Positions 15,205 to 27,330 of a stretch of 64,000 bases of DNA are shown here, piece by piece (the first letter of the stretch is position 1; every line of letters begins with the position of its first letter). The stretch comes from Hydra vulgaris (lineage: Eukaryota; Cnidaria; Hydrozoa; Anthoathecata; Hydridae), in contig NC_088933.1 in assembly GCF_038396675.1 (NCBI RefSeq), positions 38,841,001 through 38,905,000 on the forward strand, written 5' to 3'. The position numbers were made by a program, and so were the translations under genes. The notes below the pieces were generated by a model that saw only the letters and a program-made list of their open reading frames with translations, did not search any database and was not told the DNA's origin.

Positions 15205-16480
15205 TAAGTTTATATAAATTTTTTTTTATAAAAAAAAAAAAAAAATGTTATCGGTTTTCGGCAGAATGAGAATAAAAATCCAAAATGCATAAAAAACAAA
15301 GAAAGCAAACAAAAAGTAGTTTTTAATTTTTTAATTTTATTTCAATACACATTAATATAAGTAGGTACACGATTTGCTAAATAGGTAAAATATAGTCGTT
15401 TGAGTGTTGATAAATAAGCCTATTATTTGCTTTTGTGTTTTTGTTATTGCTGTTGTTTTTGAGTTATTTAGAGTTTTTTGAGTTATTAGAGTTTACATTG
15501 GTTTCGGAACAAGGTTAGTTTTATACATAGTTTTAAATGTTTTTGGGTTAATAAAAGTTCATAAAGTTGTTAGTGTTTAAAATGAGATCTTTTAATAACG
15601 TTTTCAGAGTATTTATGTTATTCGATTTTTCTAGTTGAGGATTTTTGGATATTATTTTGTTATGTATACAAGGACCACGGTACGAAATGGAAAAGCGCGA
15701 GAGATTAGTTTTTTTAAAAGGTACGTTGAAATTTCCCGTTCCTCTGGTATGGTATCTATTTTTGCTACTTTGGAAAAAATTCTTTGAAAAATGAGAACGA
15801 ACAAGTCCAAGTTTATATTTGAGCATAAATAACAAATTTTGGAATATATTGATTTGATATACATTTAATGCTTTCAAATTTTTTAAAAGTGGCTCAGCAT
15901 GCGAGAGTCTATCCTTATCAAAAACTATTCTTGCAGCATGTTTTTGTTTTCGATATAGTGTGGTTAGTTTGGATCTATGAGTGCTCGCCCACGCAGCATT
16001 AGTGTATATGTAGTAGCTTTGTATAAACGAGAAGTATAGAAACTTTAAATTATCAGGAGACAGTATAGAACTAGTTTTGTAGAGGATACCAATGTTTTTT
16101 GATATTTTGGTATTTAATATATCTATATGTGATTTCCATGAGATGTTCTCATCAATAAGTATCCCAAGAAATTTAGTTGCTTGGGTTCTCTCTATTTCTT
16201 TAGTATCTATATTTAGCGAAGGTAAATCGGGTGGAATTTTTTTAAGGTTAGAATGAAAAAGAATGTATTTGGTTTTTTCTGTGTTTAACGATAATTTGTT
16301 AGATTTTAACCAATTGTTTATTTTTTCAAGTTTAGTATTTGTAGTTTCATAAAGTTCTGTAATTGATGAGGATGCATAAAATAAATTGGTGTCGTCCGCG
16401 AACATTATGAAATCTAATTTACTTGAGGCTTTAGGAAGATCGTTTATGTATATTAAAAACAAAAGAGGTGCAAGTATGTA
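15205..16480 (-). mobile_element. 5-prime truncated CR1/L2-like LINE, minus strand
   Basis: Starts abruptly at about 16480 within the RT palm and runs left. The 3-prime UTR (about 15300-15547) contains a 110-bp stretch (about 15350-15460) nearly identical to 56015-56125. Confidence 0.8.
15548..16462 (-). CDS. LINE reverse transcriptase C-terminal fragment (304 aa, partial)
   Basis: Open frame beginning just before motif C: IYINDLPKASSK then IMFADDTNLFYASS with an intact FADD, followed by KSNKLSLNTEKTKYILFH, FLGILIDENISWKSHI and the C-terminal SYRGPCIHNKII block. Motifs A and B are missing through 5-prime truncation, so it cannot work. Related to, but clearly diverged from, the plus-strand LINE at 13311-14850. 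Confidence 0.85.
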   Translation of the reverse strand: MFLIYINDLPKASSKLDFIMFADDTNLFYASSSITELYETTNTKLEKINNWLKSNKLSLNTEKTKYILFHSNLKKIPPDLPSLNIDTKEIERTQATKFLGILIDENISWKSHIDILNTKISKNIGILYKTSSILSPDNLKFLYFSFIQSYYIYTNAAWASTHRSKLTTLYRKQKHAARIVFDKDRLSHAEPLLKNLKALNVYQINIFQNLLFMLKYKLGLVRSHFSKNFFQSSKNRYHTRGTGNFNVPFKKTNLSRFSISYRGPCIHNKIISKNPQLEKSNNINTLKTLLKDLILNTNNFMNFY

Positions 16481-16639
16481 ACTTTGAAAGACTATTTAAA
16501 TTAATATTATACAAAATCCTTTTATTTAAATATTATTTTGGTTTTGAATTATGTAAGAGTCAATCTTAGCCCCTATATTCATTTTGTTAAATTTCAAATA
16601 TTGTCAATAGTGAAGGAAGAGCAAGTAAAAATATCTCAA

Positions 16640-16860
16640 AAACGTTTAAAGTAACCCCGGTTTACGGTAATTAATTCATTTTGAATGTCGTGGCTCAGAT
16701 AATTTTGAGCAATTTGTTTTTCATTAACTTTTTGCAAGTGCTCATTTAGCGTCAGATCATATTTGGATAACAACTTAAATAAGTCTATAAAGCTAGCACT
16801 GTTTCTGCTATTTTCCAGGTTAAGTGATTCGCGATAAACTCCAAATCACTAAAATGACTT
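16640..16860 (-). pseudogene. hAT (ZMYM1-like) transposase fragment
   Basis: A minus-strand frame reads FIDLFKLLSKYDLTLNEHLQ then YLSHDIQNELI, a conserved ZMYM1-like hAT block also seen in the relic at 9480-11463. No flanking transposase sequence remains. Confidence 0.55.
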
Positions 16861-17056
16861 TTGTAGGGCATATCGTAACAATATGGTAAAACTACCATTT
16901 CGTGATGCTGTTTACAGTTTGATGATTTTATTTTTAATCTAAAATACTATTTTCTTTATTTAGAAAAGCTATATTAGTGATAAATTCAAAGAAATTGTTA
17001 TTTTTATAACTTAACTTCGATTATTGTGTTTAGTGTAAACATCGATGGTAAGAAAT

Positions 17057-17188
17057 TATATAAGAAAGATCAACCATCCAAAATAGGATGAAACGCAGTT
17101 TTAGCTGTGAGTAAAAAGGAACTAAGAATTCAAAAAGCTGCTAAAAGTGCGCTTCATCCTATTTTGGATGGTTGATCTTTCTTATATA
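17057..17188. mobile_element. Short MITE with 41-bp inverted repeats
   Basis: Ends are inverted copies over 41 bp with one mismatch, starting TATATAAGAAAGATCAACCA. Total 132 bp with a 50-bp centre. No coding capacity. A TA-type target duplication is plausible but cannot be separated from the AT-rich flank. Confidence 0.8.
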
Positions 17189-18506
17189 TGATTGATCTTT
17201 TTTATAATATGTCATATATGGCATATTAGAATTTGCTCTACATTGGCATATTGGTAATAAGCCAGCTAATTAAAAATGTTGCCAAATAGTTTCAGGATAT
17301 TTTATGTGTGATTTATGTGATCCAAAATATATTTTGTTTAGTTTTTTGTACTTTTACAAAAAATTTCGGGTGCCCAAATATCAAAGTGGATCATGAGTTT
17401 GAATCCCTAAAAATCGTTTATTTGCAAAAACTTTTGATCCAGCATAACTATTTTTAAAAATATTCCAAGTTTCACTTAAGGTGCTCATATTACCCTAATC
17501 TACCCTATCTACTACTAAATTTAAAACTAAACAAAAAATATTTTGGGCAATATGAGCACTTTTGCCTACTATTTGGGTTAATATGAGCACTTTTGCCAAA
17601 AGTGCTCATATTAACCAGACCACTTGGTAATATGAGTACTTTAAATTAGCTCAAAAAATAACATTATTTAAGTAAAAAAATACCAACCTAACAATTAGAA
17701 TTAATTTTTGAATTATAATGATTCGTTTTTTACAAAACTTATAATTAAAAGATCAAATTTTAAGTCACTTTTTGTTGAAACAATACTACTATGTTTTCCG
17801 CAAAAAGAAAAAAAAAATTAGTTCATTATTTTTTCAAATTTTTTGAATTTAAATGACAGAAAAATATTTAGTACTGTTGAAATATTAAAATTTTTTACTA
17901 TGTTATTTTTTTATTCAAAAAGCAATTAAAACCACTGCTATTTTAGGACTTTAAACTAGGTAATTTCAATAAAAAACTCTGGGTAATTTAAGCATGCTCA
18001 TATAACACAAAAATGGCGTCTTTAAATGAAGTCAAAACTAAATGTTTCTATTCACTGTTTTTTAAACAAAAATGGATTAGATTTTTAGCTAACATTTTAT
18101 TTATGAGAAAATAATTTCATTATTTTAGTACCAAAATTTCGCGCCACAGATTTATTCATGCGTGACGATATTATTTTAACAACGTAAAAAAATTTAACAG
18201 CGTTTTAATTAGATGATAGCCGCTATCTACTGCATATAAATTTAAGCTAATTATACTGATTCCTGTTCACGGTCGTTTAGAAGCAACAAGTTATTATACG
18301 TAAACGCAATAGAAGTAAGAAAAAATTAGGATATTAACAATGGCTACGGATCGTAGCTACAAAGTATTTTTAGTTGTGGTACTCTTTATTGATCTTCTTT
18401 TCCATTTAAATAAACATTTTTAAATTTTTCTATAACTGAAATAAGACCAAGAGTATATCAAAATATTTAAAGTTGTGCTTTTCTAAGAATATTACCATTC
18501 TAGATA
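17189..18506. other. Non-coding region with repeated GAGCAC motifs and a 41-bp palindrome
   Basis: No gene. Several copies of TAATATGAGCACTTTTGCC-like sequence. Two of them form a perfect 19-bp inverted repeat with a 3-nt loop at 17576-17616. The rest is AT-rich filler. Confidence 0.5.
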
Positions 18507-18778
18507 TCGCGACGTTAGAATTATCTTGTTCTATCTCCACTTTTTGAAAAAATCGAGTTTTTATAGTTTTTGAATAGTTTTGCACTATGTTTTTCTATTA
18601 TATTTATATTGAAAACATATAAAACTTTTAATACGGTGTTGCATGCCATATTGCATTGTTCTATCTCCTAAATAAGCAAATTTGAAAATGTTATCTTATT
18701 TTAACTCCGATCAACCAATCATATATTTACAATTACATATTTGCACGGAATAATTTTGTTGTTATTGTAATTTTCAAA

Positions 18779-20721
18779 ATGGCAACTAAAAATATTGATC
18801 AAAAAATGGAACATGCTCTAAATCAAAACGAAGGTATTTTTTCACTTAATTAGCGTTATAATTTTGTTAATTTTTTATTTTTATTATCCAGAATGCATAA
18901 AAAACAAAATAATTTATTATTTATGCATTTAGATAATCAAGTAAAAAAGGTAATGGAGTTTTGTCTAATCTTTAGAGTCGCTTGGTATTACACCTTCTCG
19001 TAAGTCACCCCATGGTGGAATATCTAGAAAACGTAAAGCTGATACGAGTAAATGGAAACAAAATATAAGAAAAATGGGTAAAGCTTTTAAAAATTCAAAA
19101 GGTAAACAAGTGCCTGAAAGATCTATCGCAACGCTAAAAAGTTGCAGAAATTGTAAGTTCAAATGCTCTACTAATATAACTGAGATCGAGCGTCAAGTTA
19201 TATTTGATAAAGTTTGGACCTTAGATGATGACGGTAAAAAACATTTTTATTCAAAAACTACCGAAAAACTAGAGAAAAAACGCTGTCGGACAGCTGCTGG
19301 TGAAAATTCGAGAAGAAAAATGTCTTATTTTTATAGCTTCTTTGTTTCTAATACACAATATAGAGTTTGTAAATCCTACTATCTTTCAACATTGAATATT
19401 AGTAGCCAAAGAATATTTTACTTTCACAAATTTAATAAATGCTTAACTACTGGAACGCCAATGCAATCAAAATTTGGAAGACATGTAAAAAAAAGCTTAC
19501 CGGAAGATTCTAAAAAAGTTGTACGAGACCATATAAATCTTTTCCCAAGAATTGAGGCCCATTATTGCAGGAAAAAGACATTTAAAGAGTATATGGAAGG
19601 ATCACTCAATATAGGTAAACTGTATGATCTTTTTAAAATACATTGTGATGAAAATGACTATATACCAGTAAAAGAACATATGTATCGTTATATCTTCAAT
19701 CACGAGTTCAACATAGAATTTCAAAAATTAAAGAAAGATTTATGTGACACATGCTATGAATATTGCAACATTGTTAATGCAAGCAATGAGCAGACAGATG
19801 GTTATAATAAGCACATAACATCAAGGAATGATACCAAAACTGAACGTGAAAAAGATCGTCAAAATGCCTAAAACTGCAGTTGTTTGCATTGATCTTGAAA
19901 ATGTTTTAAGTTAGCCTTGGGCTAATGTTGTAAACTTTTGTTACAAACGGAAACTTTCAAATTATAACTTAACTGGTCATTGTTCGCTAAACAAGAAAGG
20001 TTATTGCGTCCTTTGGCATGAAGGTATGGCTGGTCGTGGAGTAAATGATCTTGCCAGTGCTGTAACATGTCTGCTTCTGAAAATCATGGATGACCTTGAC
20101 ATAAATAAGTTCATACTTTGGTTCGATTCATGTGTACCACAAAACCGCAATAGTTTCATGTCAGCAGCTTTATGTGAATTTATTATACGATACCCACAAA
20201 TTAAAGTCATTGAGCAAAAGTTTTGCGAGCCAGGTCACTCCAGCATTCAAGAATGTGATAACATTCATAGTCAAATTGAAAAATCTCTCTTTGTTGCAGA
20301 AATATTTAGTCCGCTTGGACTAGAAAGAGCTATTAAAAATGTAAACCGTGAAAAACCATTCTCTGTTTACCAAATGCAATTAATAGATGTGAAGAATTTT
20401 TCAGTTGTTGCTGGTTTTTCAAGTTATACGTTAGTGCCTTATACAAGAGTTAAAAATCTTGTTTATCGAAACGGACTGCCATACCAAGTTTTTTTTAAAA
20501 CCTCATTTTCAGACAATTATTCACAAGCTCGTATTAATAAGTTTGTCAAGCGAGCAGCATCAAGCATTATTACCAAACCATTAAAGACAAATATACCAAT
20601 GGCAGCTTGCTTACGTGCTCCTTATCAGTCTCTATCTCCTGAAAAAGCCAATGATATCATTTCCATGTATTCATATATGCCTGCTATTGATATTGCATTT
20701 TACAAAGCATTAATGAAGTGA
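18779..20721 (+). pseudogene. DDE-like transposase, family A copy 2 (two exons, one frameshift, one stop)
   Basis: Exon 1 is probably 18779-18833 (ATG, then GAAG before GTATTT) and exon 2 starts at 18976 after TTTAG; the phases agree, implying a 142-nt intron. Blocks in order: basic N-terminus; Cys-rich SCRNCKFKCSTNI; RVCKSYYLSTLNIS; VVRDHINLFPRIEAHYCR; KLYDLFKIHC; KKDLCDTCYEYC. A frameshift near 19850 and a TAG at 19912-19914 precede the catalytic part: CIDLENVL (first acid), LWFDSCVPQNRNS (second) and FCEPGHSSIQECDNIHSQIE (third). Same family as 2614-4516. Superfamily not assigned. Confidence 0.75.
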
Positions 20722-21133
20722 TTTTATATATGACTTTCTCTGTTATTTATTTAGTATTGATATATAAAACATATAATTATTATTATTTAGAAATCTTAAT
20801 AAAATTCCTTATTTAGCTTATTATTTATAATAGTTTTTAATAAATACTTAAACTCTTGTAATTGAATCACAGGTATACGAAAAATAAAATCAAGTTCATC
20901 TTGCATGTTGTTTGTAATTAGATTTGTTTAATTGTTGTGTTAATATCTGTAAGACTTAAATAATTGATAGAAAATTTTAAAAAAGCTATTTCTTTGATAA
21001 ATATTTTTCATCCCTTTCCTATACGCTATATATGACCCTTTTTTTATTATGTAGCGAAGTGTTCTGTTTTAAATTAGATGTCTTAGTCTTGTTCAGAGCC
21101 GGCGCGAACAGGTATTAAACAAACTTGTAAGAA
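20722..21133. other. 3-prime part of family A transposon, non-coding
   Basis: AT-rich sequence between the transposase stop and the nested MITE; nothing else recognised. GTTCAGAGCCGGCGCGAAC at about 21091 resembles another MITE terminus. Confidence 0.4.
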
Positions 21134-21298
21134 CAGTGCAATAGCTAGTGGGTCGGAGCCCCTCCCAAAATAAATTTAAAAAAATTCTATTTTTAGGCAT
21201 TACAAAAAAAAAACTCCTTTTACTTTAAAAAGAGTTCCCATAGATTCGCCGGGTCCCAACCAACCCTAATTTAGGGGCGTGGGGGTGCAACAGCACTG
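21134..21298. mobile_element. hAT-type MITE (165 bp)
   Basis: Begins CAGTGCAATAGC and ends GCACTG. It is flanked by 8-mers TGTAAGAA (21126-21133) and CGTAAGAA (21299-21306), matching 7 of 8, the length used by hAT transposases. Nested inside the family A transposon, so it inserted later. Confidence 0.75.
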
Positions 21299-21759
21299 CG
21301 TAAGAAAAATGACTACCTAGAACAAAATTTCATCGATTTTCAACATGTCTTTGTTAAAAAATGTAGTTAATATATTTAATATATAAGATGTAACAAAATA
21401 ACATTTTTGTATTTTACAAAATACCAACGGAAATAAATAAACAACGGAACAATCATAAATCTAAAGAAAATCTTTAATTCCCAAATAATTTTTTCAACTT
21501 AGCAGCAAACAAACTCAAACTTTGACATCGATTTTCTCAGTTTGCAAAAACATGGACTTAGAACAAGATAATTCTAACGTCGCGAAATGGCGTCATTTGT
21601 TTAAACTTTTAAAAACAAGTTATCTCAATATCTGAGCGTAGAAATTATTTAATTTTTTAAAAAATAGTTAGATAAATTTTCTCTGTATTTTATTCTCTTT
21701 TCAGACCTTAGCACTCAATTTTATTTTGCACTTTTTTTTTATATGTACTTTTTTTATCA

Positions 21760-22660
<901 letters not shown>

Positions 22661-22679
22661 TTTCTCATTTAAAATATTT

Positions 22680-22768
22680 TAATATATATATATATATTAG
22701 GGTCGGCATTCGGCAATGTCGACCTAACTGACCTAACTGCATATATACATATATATGATGTTTCTTTC

Positions 22769-22853
<85 letters not shown>

Positions 22854-22980
22854 CTTACCACAAAACATCGAAACGAGGTCGGCAATTTTTTGCCGACCCC
22901 AAACACTTTAAGGTCGGCAACCTTAAAGTGTTTGGGGTCGGCAAAAAATTGCCGACCTCGTTTCGGTGTTTTGTGGTAAG

Positions 22981-23071
<91 letters not shown>

Positions 23072-23075
23072 AACG

Positions 23076-23152
<77 letters not shown>
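22680..23152. repeat. (TA)n-flanked foldback structure
   Basis: Three TA tracts (about 22769-22848, 22985-23065 and 23078-23152) surround a large palindrome. Beyond the inner tracts the flanks are again inverted (GATGTTTCTTTCAT near 22755 and its near-complement near 23066), so the whole foldback spans about 340 bp. Confidence 0.85.
22849..22985. repeat. Near-perfect palindrome, 65-bp arms, 7-nt centre
   Basis: Arms 22849-22913 and 22921-22985 are inverted copies with one mismatch; the loop is TCGGCAA. Each arm contains a smaller palindrome, GGTCGGCAA-TTTTTTGCCGACC, so the structure is nested. No coding potential. Probably a foldback MITE. Confidence 0.95.
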
Positions 23153-23158
<6 letters not shown>

Positions 23159-23229
23159 CAGAGATGCTTTCCCGAAATTTATCAACCGGTTCGCAGTGAT
23201 ATTTTCTTACAAATTTTTTTATTTTTTTA

Positions 23230-23571
23230 ATATTAATATTTCCATCAAAATATTATGGTTGTCAGAGTGGCAGACTAAGTCAAGAATATTTAACTATCGT
23301 TCATATTCTTTGCAACAATAATGTAATAGGATAAAAGAGAATAAAAAAATTATTCAAGGAGGTGAAAATCACTTTTATTTTATTCATTCATTTCAAGAGA
23401 TACAAAATTTACACAAAAAGAAACTGAACATAACAAAAAATTGTGAAATTTCATATATTAGTAAATATTGTTATAAAGTAATTATATTATTTAAAATATT
23501 TCCAAATAGCTAATTGATTTTCAGTATAATCGTTCGGTTTAGATTTTTTAACCCTTGTATCATCTGCCGAG
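23230..23571. other. Spacer, nothing recognised
   Basis: AT-rich sequence between the foldback repeat and the 3-prime end of the hAT pseudogene. Confidence 0.4.
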
Positions 23572-25690
23572 TTATGGTTCCTCAACCAAGTTTTTACATA
23601 GGGAATTGCGTTCCAATTTTCCAACTAAGTTTAATGTCATCAAATTTGATACTGTCTGCACTGTTAATCTGGCTCTTATATCAGTAATTATGATGTTCAT
23701 CAATGAAAATCCTCGTTCTGCTTCAGCACTGCTAACGGCAACCGTATTAACCATATTTTTCGCTTTTTGAATGTTTTCTGCAATTTTACTAATTTGTTGA
23801 TGGCCATTGTTTATTAAATTTTCTACATAATCACGGAAATCATTCTTATCGATATCAAAATTAAAAAATTTTCGAAATTTATCAAAATTATTTTCGGCCT
23901 CTATCCACGGAACTACAATATCTTCAATTTTCCATGTGCTCGGCTCTAGCAAATATTTATCTATCAATATTTTTTTTGTTACTATTTGATCCTAGATGAG
24001 AACAATCCATCAATCTTAATTTCATATTTTTTATGATGCTGTCAATAAGGGAATCTCTGGGAAGATTTCCATAAATTCTGTTTTCGACGAAGATAATGTT
24101 TTTGAATGCTTCAGAGTTATAACTTCATCCACTTTTTTTTCGTAATGACCGCGACAATCTTTGAGCATTTGAAAAGCGTTAATTGTTCTTCTAATCAGTT
24201 GATCTCCCCTGGCAACATTTATATTTCTAGCTTGAAGGGCATTAGATAGTAGAGAGCACTCCTGTAGGATGTCAATCATTAGAGCTAAATCTACTAGAAA
24301 ACATTTGCTTTGTAGTCGTTTTGCCATTCCAGATATTTTTTGGTTAGAAGAGAACAACGTATACAAAGCAGGGTAGCTCCGCCATACAGCAGGTGCAGAT
24401 CTTAGGCAGCCCATCTTGGTCCTAACACTCTTCTAATCTTAATTATATCCAAACTAAGCTCCTGGGAAATATCATTCAGTTCTTTTTGGTTTTTATTAGA
24501 TTGATGAAAAATGCAATACATTTTGTCCATGAAAACTTTAAAATGATTAACCTGTTTGATATCTTTTATGGAATCATCTAAAACAAGTTGTAGGCGGTGA
24601 TTGAGACAGTGCCAAATAATAACATTTGGAAACATCTCTTTTATTCGTACGCTGACTCCAGATTTACAACCGATCATGGTTTTTATTAGATTGATGAAAA
24701 ATGCAATATATTTTGTCCATGAAAACTTTAAAATGATTAACCTGTTTGATATCTTTTATGGAATCATCTAAAACAAGTTGTAGGCGGTGATTGAGACAGT
24801 GCCAAATAATAACATTTGGAAACATCTCTTTTATTCGTACGCTGACTCCAGATAGCTAGACAGACTCAGACGCTAGCACCGTCAGAACAGAATCCTATTA
24901 AATTCAGTTTTAAATAATTTGTATCAAATCCAACAGCAAGTAATACACCCAACAAACTTTGAAAAATAGTATTCGCATCTTGTGCGTCAAGTTCCACAAT
25001 ATCTACGAATTTTATTGGGAATATTTCAGAAGATGCTACTGTAGAAAATTCTACTTTTGATGAAAACTATAAGCGTTGATTTACTGGAAATGGTGGAAGT
25101 TTCATCAATAACAGTACAAATTTTTAAATTATTATTAATAATTGATATAAACAATTCTTTTTTAGTTTCTTGCGCGATATGCTCTACTATCTTACTTGCA
25201 CTATGTCGAGAATGAAGTCCGGTTCCCATGTCCAACCCGTTTTTTACTTGAAGCTCTATTACACTTTCTATGTCTGAAAACGGACGATTTCTTTTCGCTA
25301 GACTGTAAACAGTGTTGAAGATTCTTGTAGTAGAACTAATAAATTTTTCGTTCATCTTATCAATGCATGCTGTAAAAGTTTGTTTTTTAAGTATCTTGGC
25401 ATGTTCAACAGCTAGTTTGTGTGCTTTTGATACAAAATGTTCACTCATTTTTTTTTTTTAAAGATGCTTGTTGCACTATTTTGTCTTTCCCCGATGTCGT
25501 AACGTTACATTTTTTCCATTCCTGAGATATTAGTTTTAATTCCATTTTTAAACAATACACACATCCCAATTTCTGATTACTGACAAATAGCCCATCATAT
25601 TTAATTTTAAACTCCTTCAACTGATTTGCATTCCAACAGCTTGGTAAATTATTATTGTCCTCATTTTGGTAACTAGGAATCTCTAGTATT
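23572..25690 (-). pseudogene. hAT-type transposase (KIAA1586/E3 SUMO-ligase-like group), broken
   Basis: Order from high coordinates: a BED/TTF-like Cys-rich N-terminus (LKEFKIKYDGLFV; LGCVYCLKME; about 25449-25660); 25026-25448 with SEHFVSKAHKLAVEHAKIL, SRHSASKIVEHI and TVIDETSTISSKSTL (first catalytic region); 24402-24677 with [18 protein letters not shown] and [14 protein letters not shown]; 24031-24414 with LGPRW-type continuation; and the C-terminal hAT dimerisation block AEAERGFSLMNIIITDIRAR (23572-23967). Stops, frameshifts and a 177-bp tandem duplication break it. Confidence 0.8.
24487..24853. repeat. 177-bp tandem duplication inside the hAT pseudogene
   Basis: 24487-24663 and 24677-24853 are identical apart from one base (CAATACATTT against CAATATATTT), separated by 13 bp. 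The copy disrupts the transposase frame. The near identity says it is recent relative to the decay of the gene. Confidence 0.95.
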
Positions 25691-25869
25691 TCTTCCTGTA
25701 AAGTTCTTGAAACTTAAATATTTATTTATATATGAATAAATGTTTCTTGCATATGCAGTTTTAATTGAATTAGTTATAAAGTAAGCTATAATAACTGAGT
25801 TGCTTATGCTATGAAAATATTTAAATCTTCTTTTACTAAGTTGTGTTTTTAGCTGTTGTAAGATCATTT

Positions 25870-26620
25870 TTAATCATTGAAAAGTTGCCAAACAGATCGA
25901 AATATTGCATCAATGCATCTTCCTCGTCTTAAAAAAGCATACAAATGTTCTTTGCAGACAAAAAATAATAGATCGATTATAAACACAGAGTAAAAAGAAA
26001 GGAGTAATACGTAACAAACCTGGAAGATTAATTATCTGCAATAATAATGCACTAAATTATTATTATTCTTTTAATATACGTATATTTTGCTGTGTTTTTT
26101 TTTCTGGTTTAAATGTTAAAATTTAACTGAAATGTATTTTAAATAAACAAAAAGAAGTGTTTGCAAAGTTTCATAATGTTATATGAAGAAAATTATATGT
26201 TATAATATATGCGAATGTTGTATGAAGAAAATCATGTTATATAACATATGCGAATATGAGAAATCCTTATTTGTTTAAGTTAAAATAATATTTAAATATA
26301 TTCCTCTAATAAATAAAAATTCCGATTTCACCGCAAAATTTTTAATATATGGTACAATTATGCTATTAGTTATCTAAGAGTCGCGTTCGACCTTACTTAA
26401 AAGAGGTTTGCACTATTTCAAATTATATTAAAACCGTAAATAAGCAAAATTATATATAAGCCCTAACCCTTGGTTTCTAGCGAGAGGGTGCCAAATAAGC
26501 CGATTGAAAATTTCCTGATCCATTTGAAGCTCTGGGCCAGAAAACTTTCCTTGCCTCTTCCCTGTAATTTGAATATATTGCTCAATAAAAGGTTTGAATA
26601 TAACATTTTATTTTTGTATA
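25870..26620. other. AT-rich spacer, nothing recognised
   Basis: No gene or clear repeat. A short duplicated phrase (TATGAAGAAAATTATAT and TATGAAGAAAATCATG near 26182 and 26221) is the only structure noticed. Confidence 0.4.
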
Positions 26621-26621
26621 T

Positions 26622-26740
26622 ACAGTAGAATCTCGCGAAGTTTTCGGTATGTATAAAGAGTTGAAGGGGAATTGAGAATCAGTCCGACTTAGTAAAAGTC
26701 AGATTTATCCAGGGTCCGAGTTAACGGGATTATACAGTAT
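26622..26740. mobile_element. pogo/Tigger-like MITE
   Basis: Left end CAGTAGAATCTCGCGAA preceded by TA. The right end, read inward, is CTGTATAATCCCGTTAA, also bounded by TA. Ends of this style belong to the pogo/Tigger branch of Tc1/mariner. About 119 bp, non-coding. Confidence 0.55.
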
Positions 26741-27002
26741 ATCTAATATGTGTTGTATGCACGGGTAAAAAAAAACAGTAAAACTAAGACCGATATTAAT
26801 TTACCGCTGCTCAAAGTTTATTTTATACTAAATAATGCTTTTATGCTTATGTTTGTGGCTATGAAAATAGCCGTTTTTCTTTTTTTTTCCTTCGCAGAGT
26901 TTTAATTGTTCCATATATTTTATGACTACGATGATACTACGTAATGCCTGTGAAGCAATATATTTATATCGACAATCAATACTCCTTTCTCGGCAGAATT
27001 GT

Positions 27003-27330
27003 CTAAGTAACTTTCTTACTAAATATTCTTTTTTTTACGCATGGTTTAAGGCAAATATTCTCTGGGTTAGTTTTTTGATAATGGGACTTGAGAATACTTT
27101 TTAATCGCATTGTTGGACAAGGATTCGATTGATAAATAGTTTTGAGTTTGTTAAACTCCATATGGATTGATTCTCCACCTTGTTCTCCATAAAAGCCGAA
27201 TCCCGCTCCCCATTTTTCCAAAAAACGGAATAGCATGTTCTTACATATGCAACTTAGGTGTAACTGAAGCCTCGGGCCAATTCGCACGATAAAACTGCAT
27301 TAAGTTTTTTATATTTTTTTCTAAAAAAAT
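27003..27330 (-). pseudogene. Transposon-derived fragment with FxEKWGxGFGFYGEQGGESIH block
   Basis: The minus-strand frame 27003-27287 reads LEKWGAGFGFYGEQGGESIH and then MRLKSILKSHYQKTNPENI. Just upstream, in another frame and after a stop, the matching preceding block (ASVTPKLHM) is readable, so the gene is frameshifted. I recognise this as a C-terminal segment common in transposon-like proteins of cnidarians but cannot name the family. Confidence 0.5.

Larger units (their letters stand above)
18507..21585 (+). mobile_element. DDE-like DNA transposon, family A copy 2 (about 3.08 kb)
   Basis: A perfect 27-bp inverted repeat bounds the element: 18507-18533 (starts TCGCGACGTTAGAATTATCT) and its complement at 21559-21585. 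The transposase pseudogene is 18779-20721. A hAT MITE is nested in the 3-prime part (21134-21298). I could not decide the target duplication, so the true ends may differ by a few bases. Confidence 0.75.
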
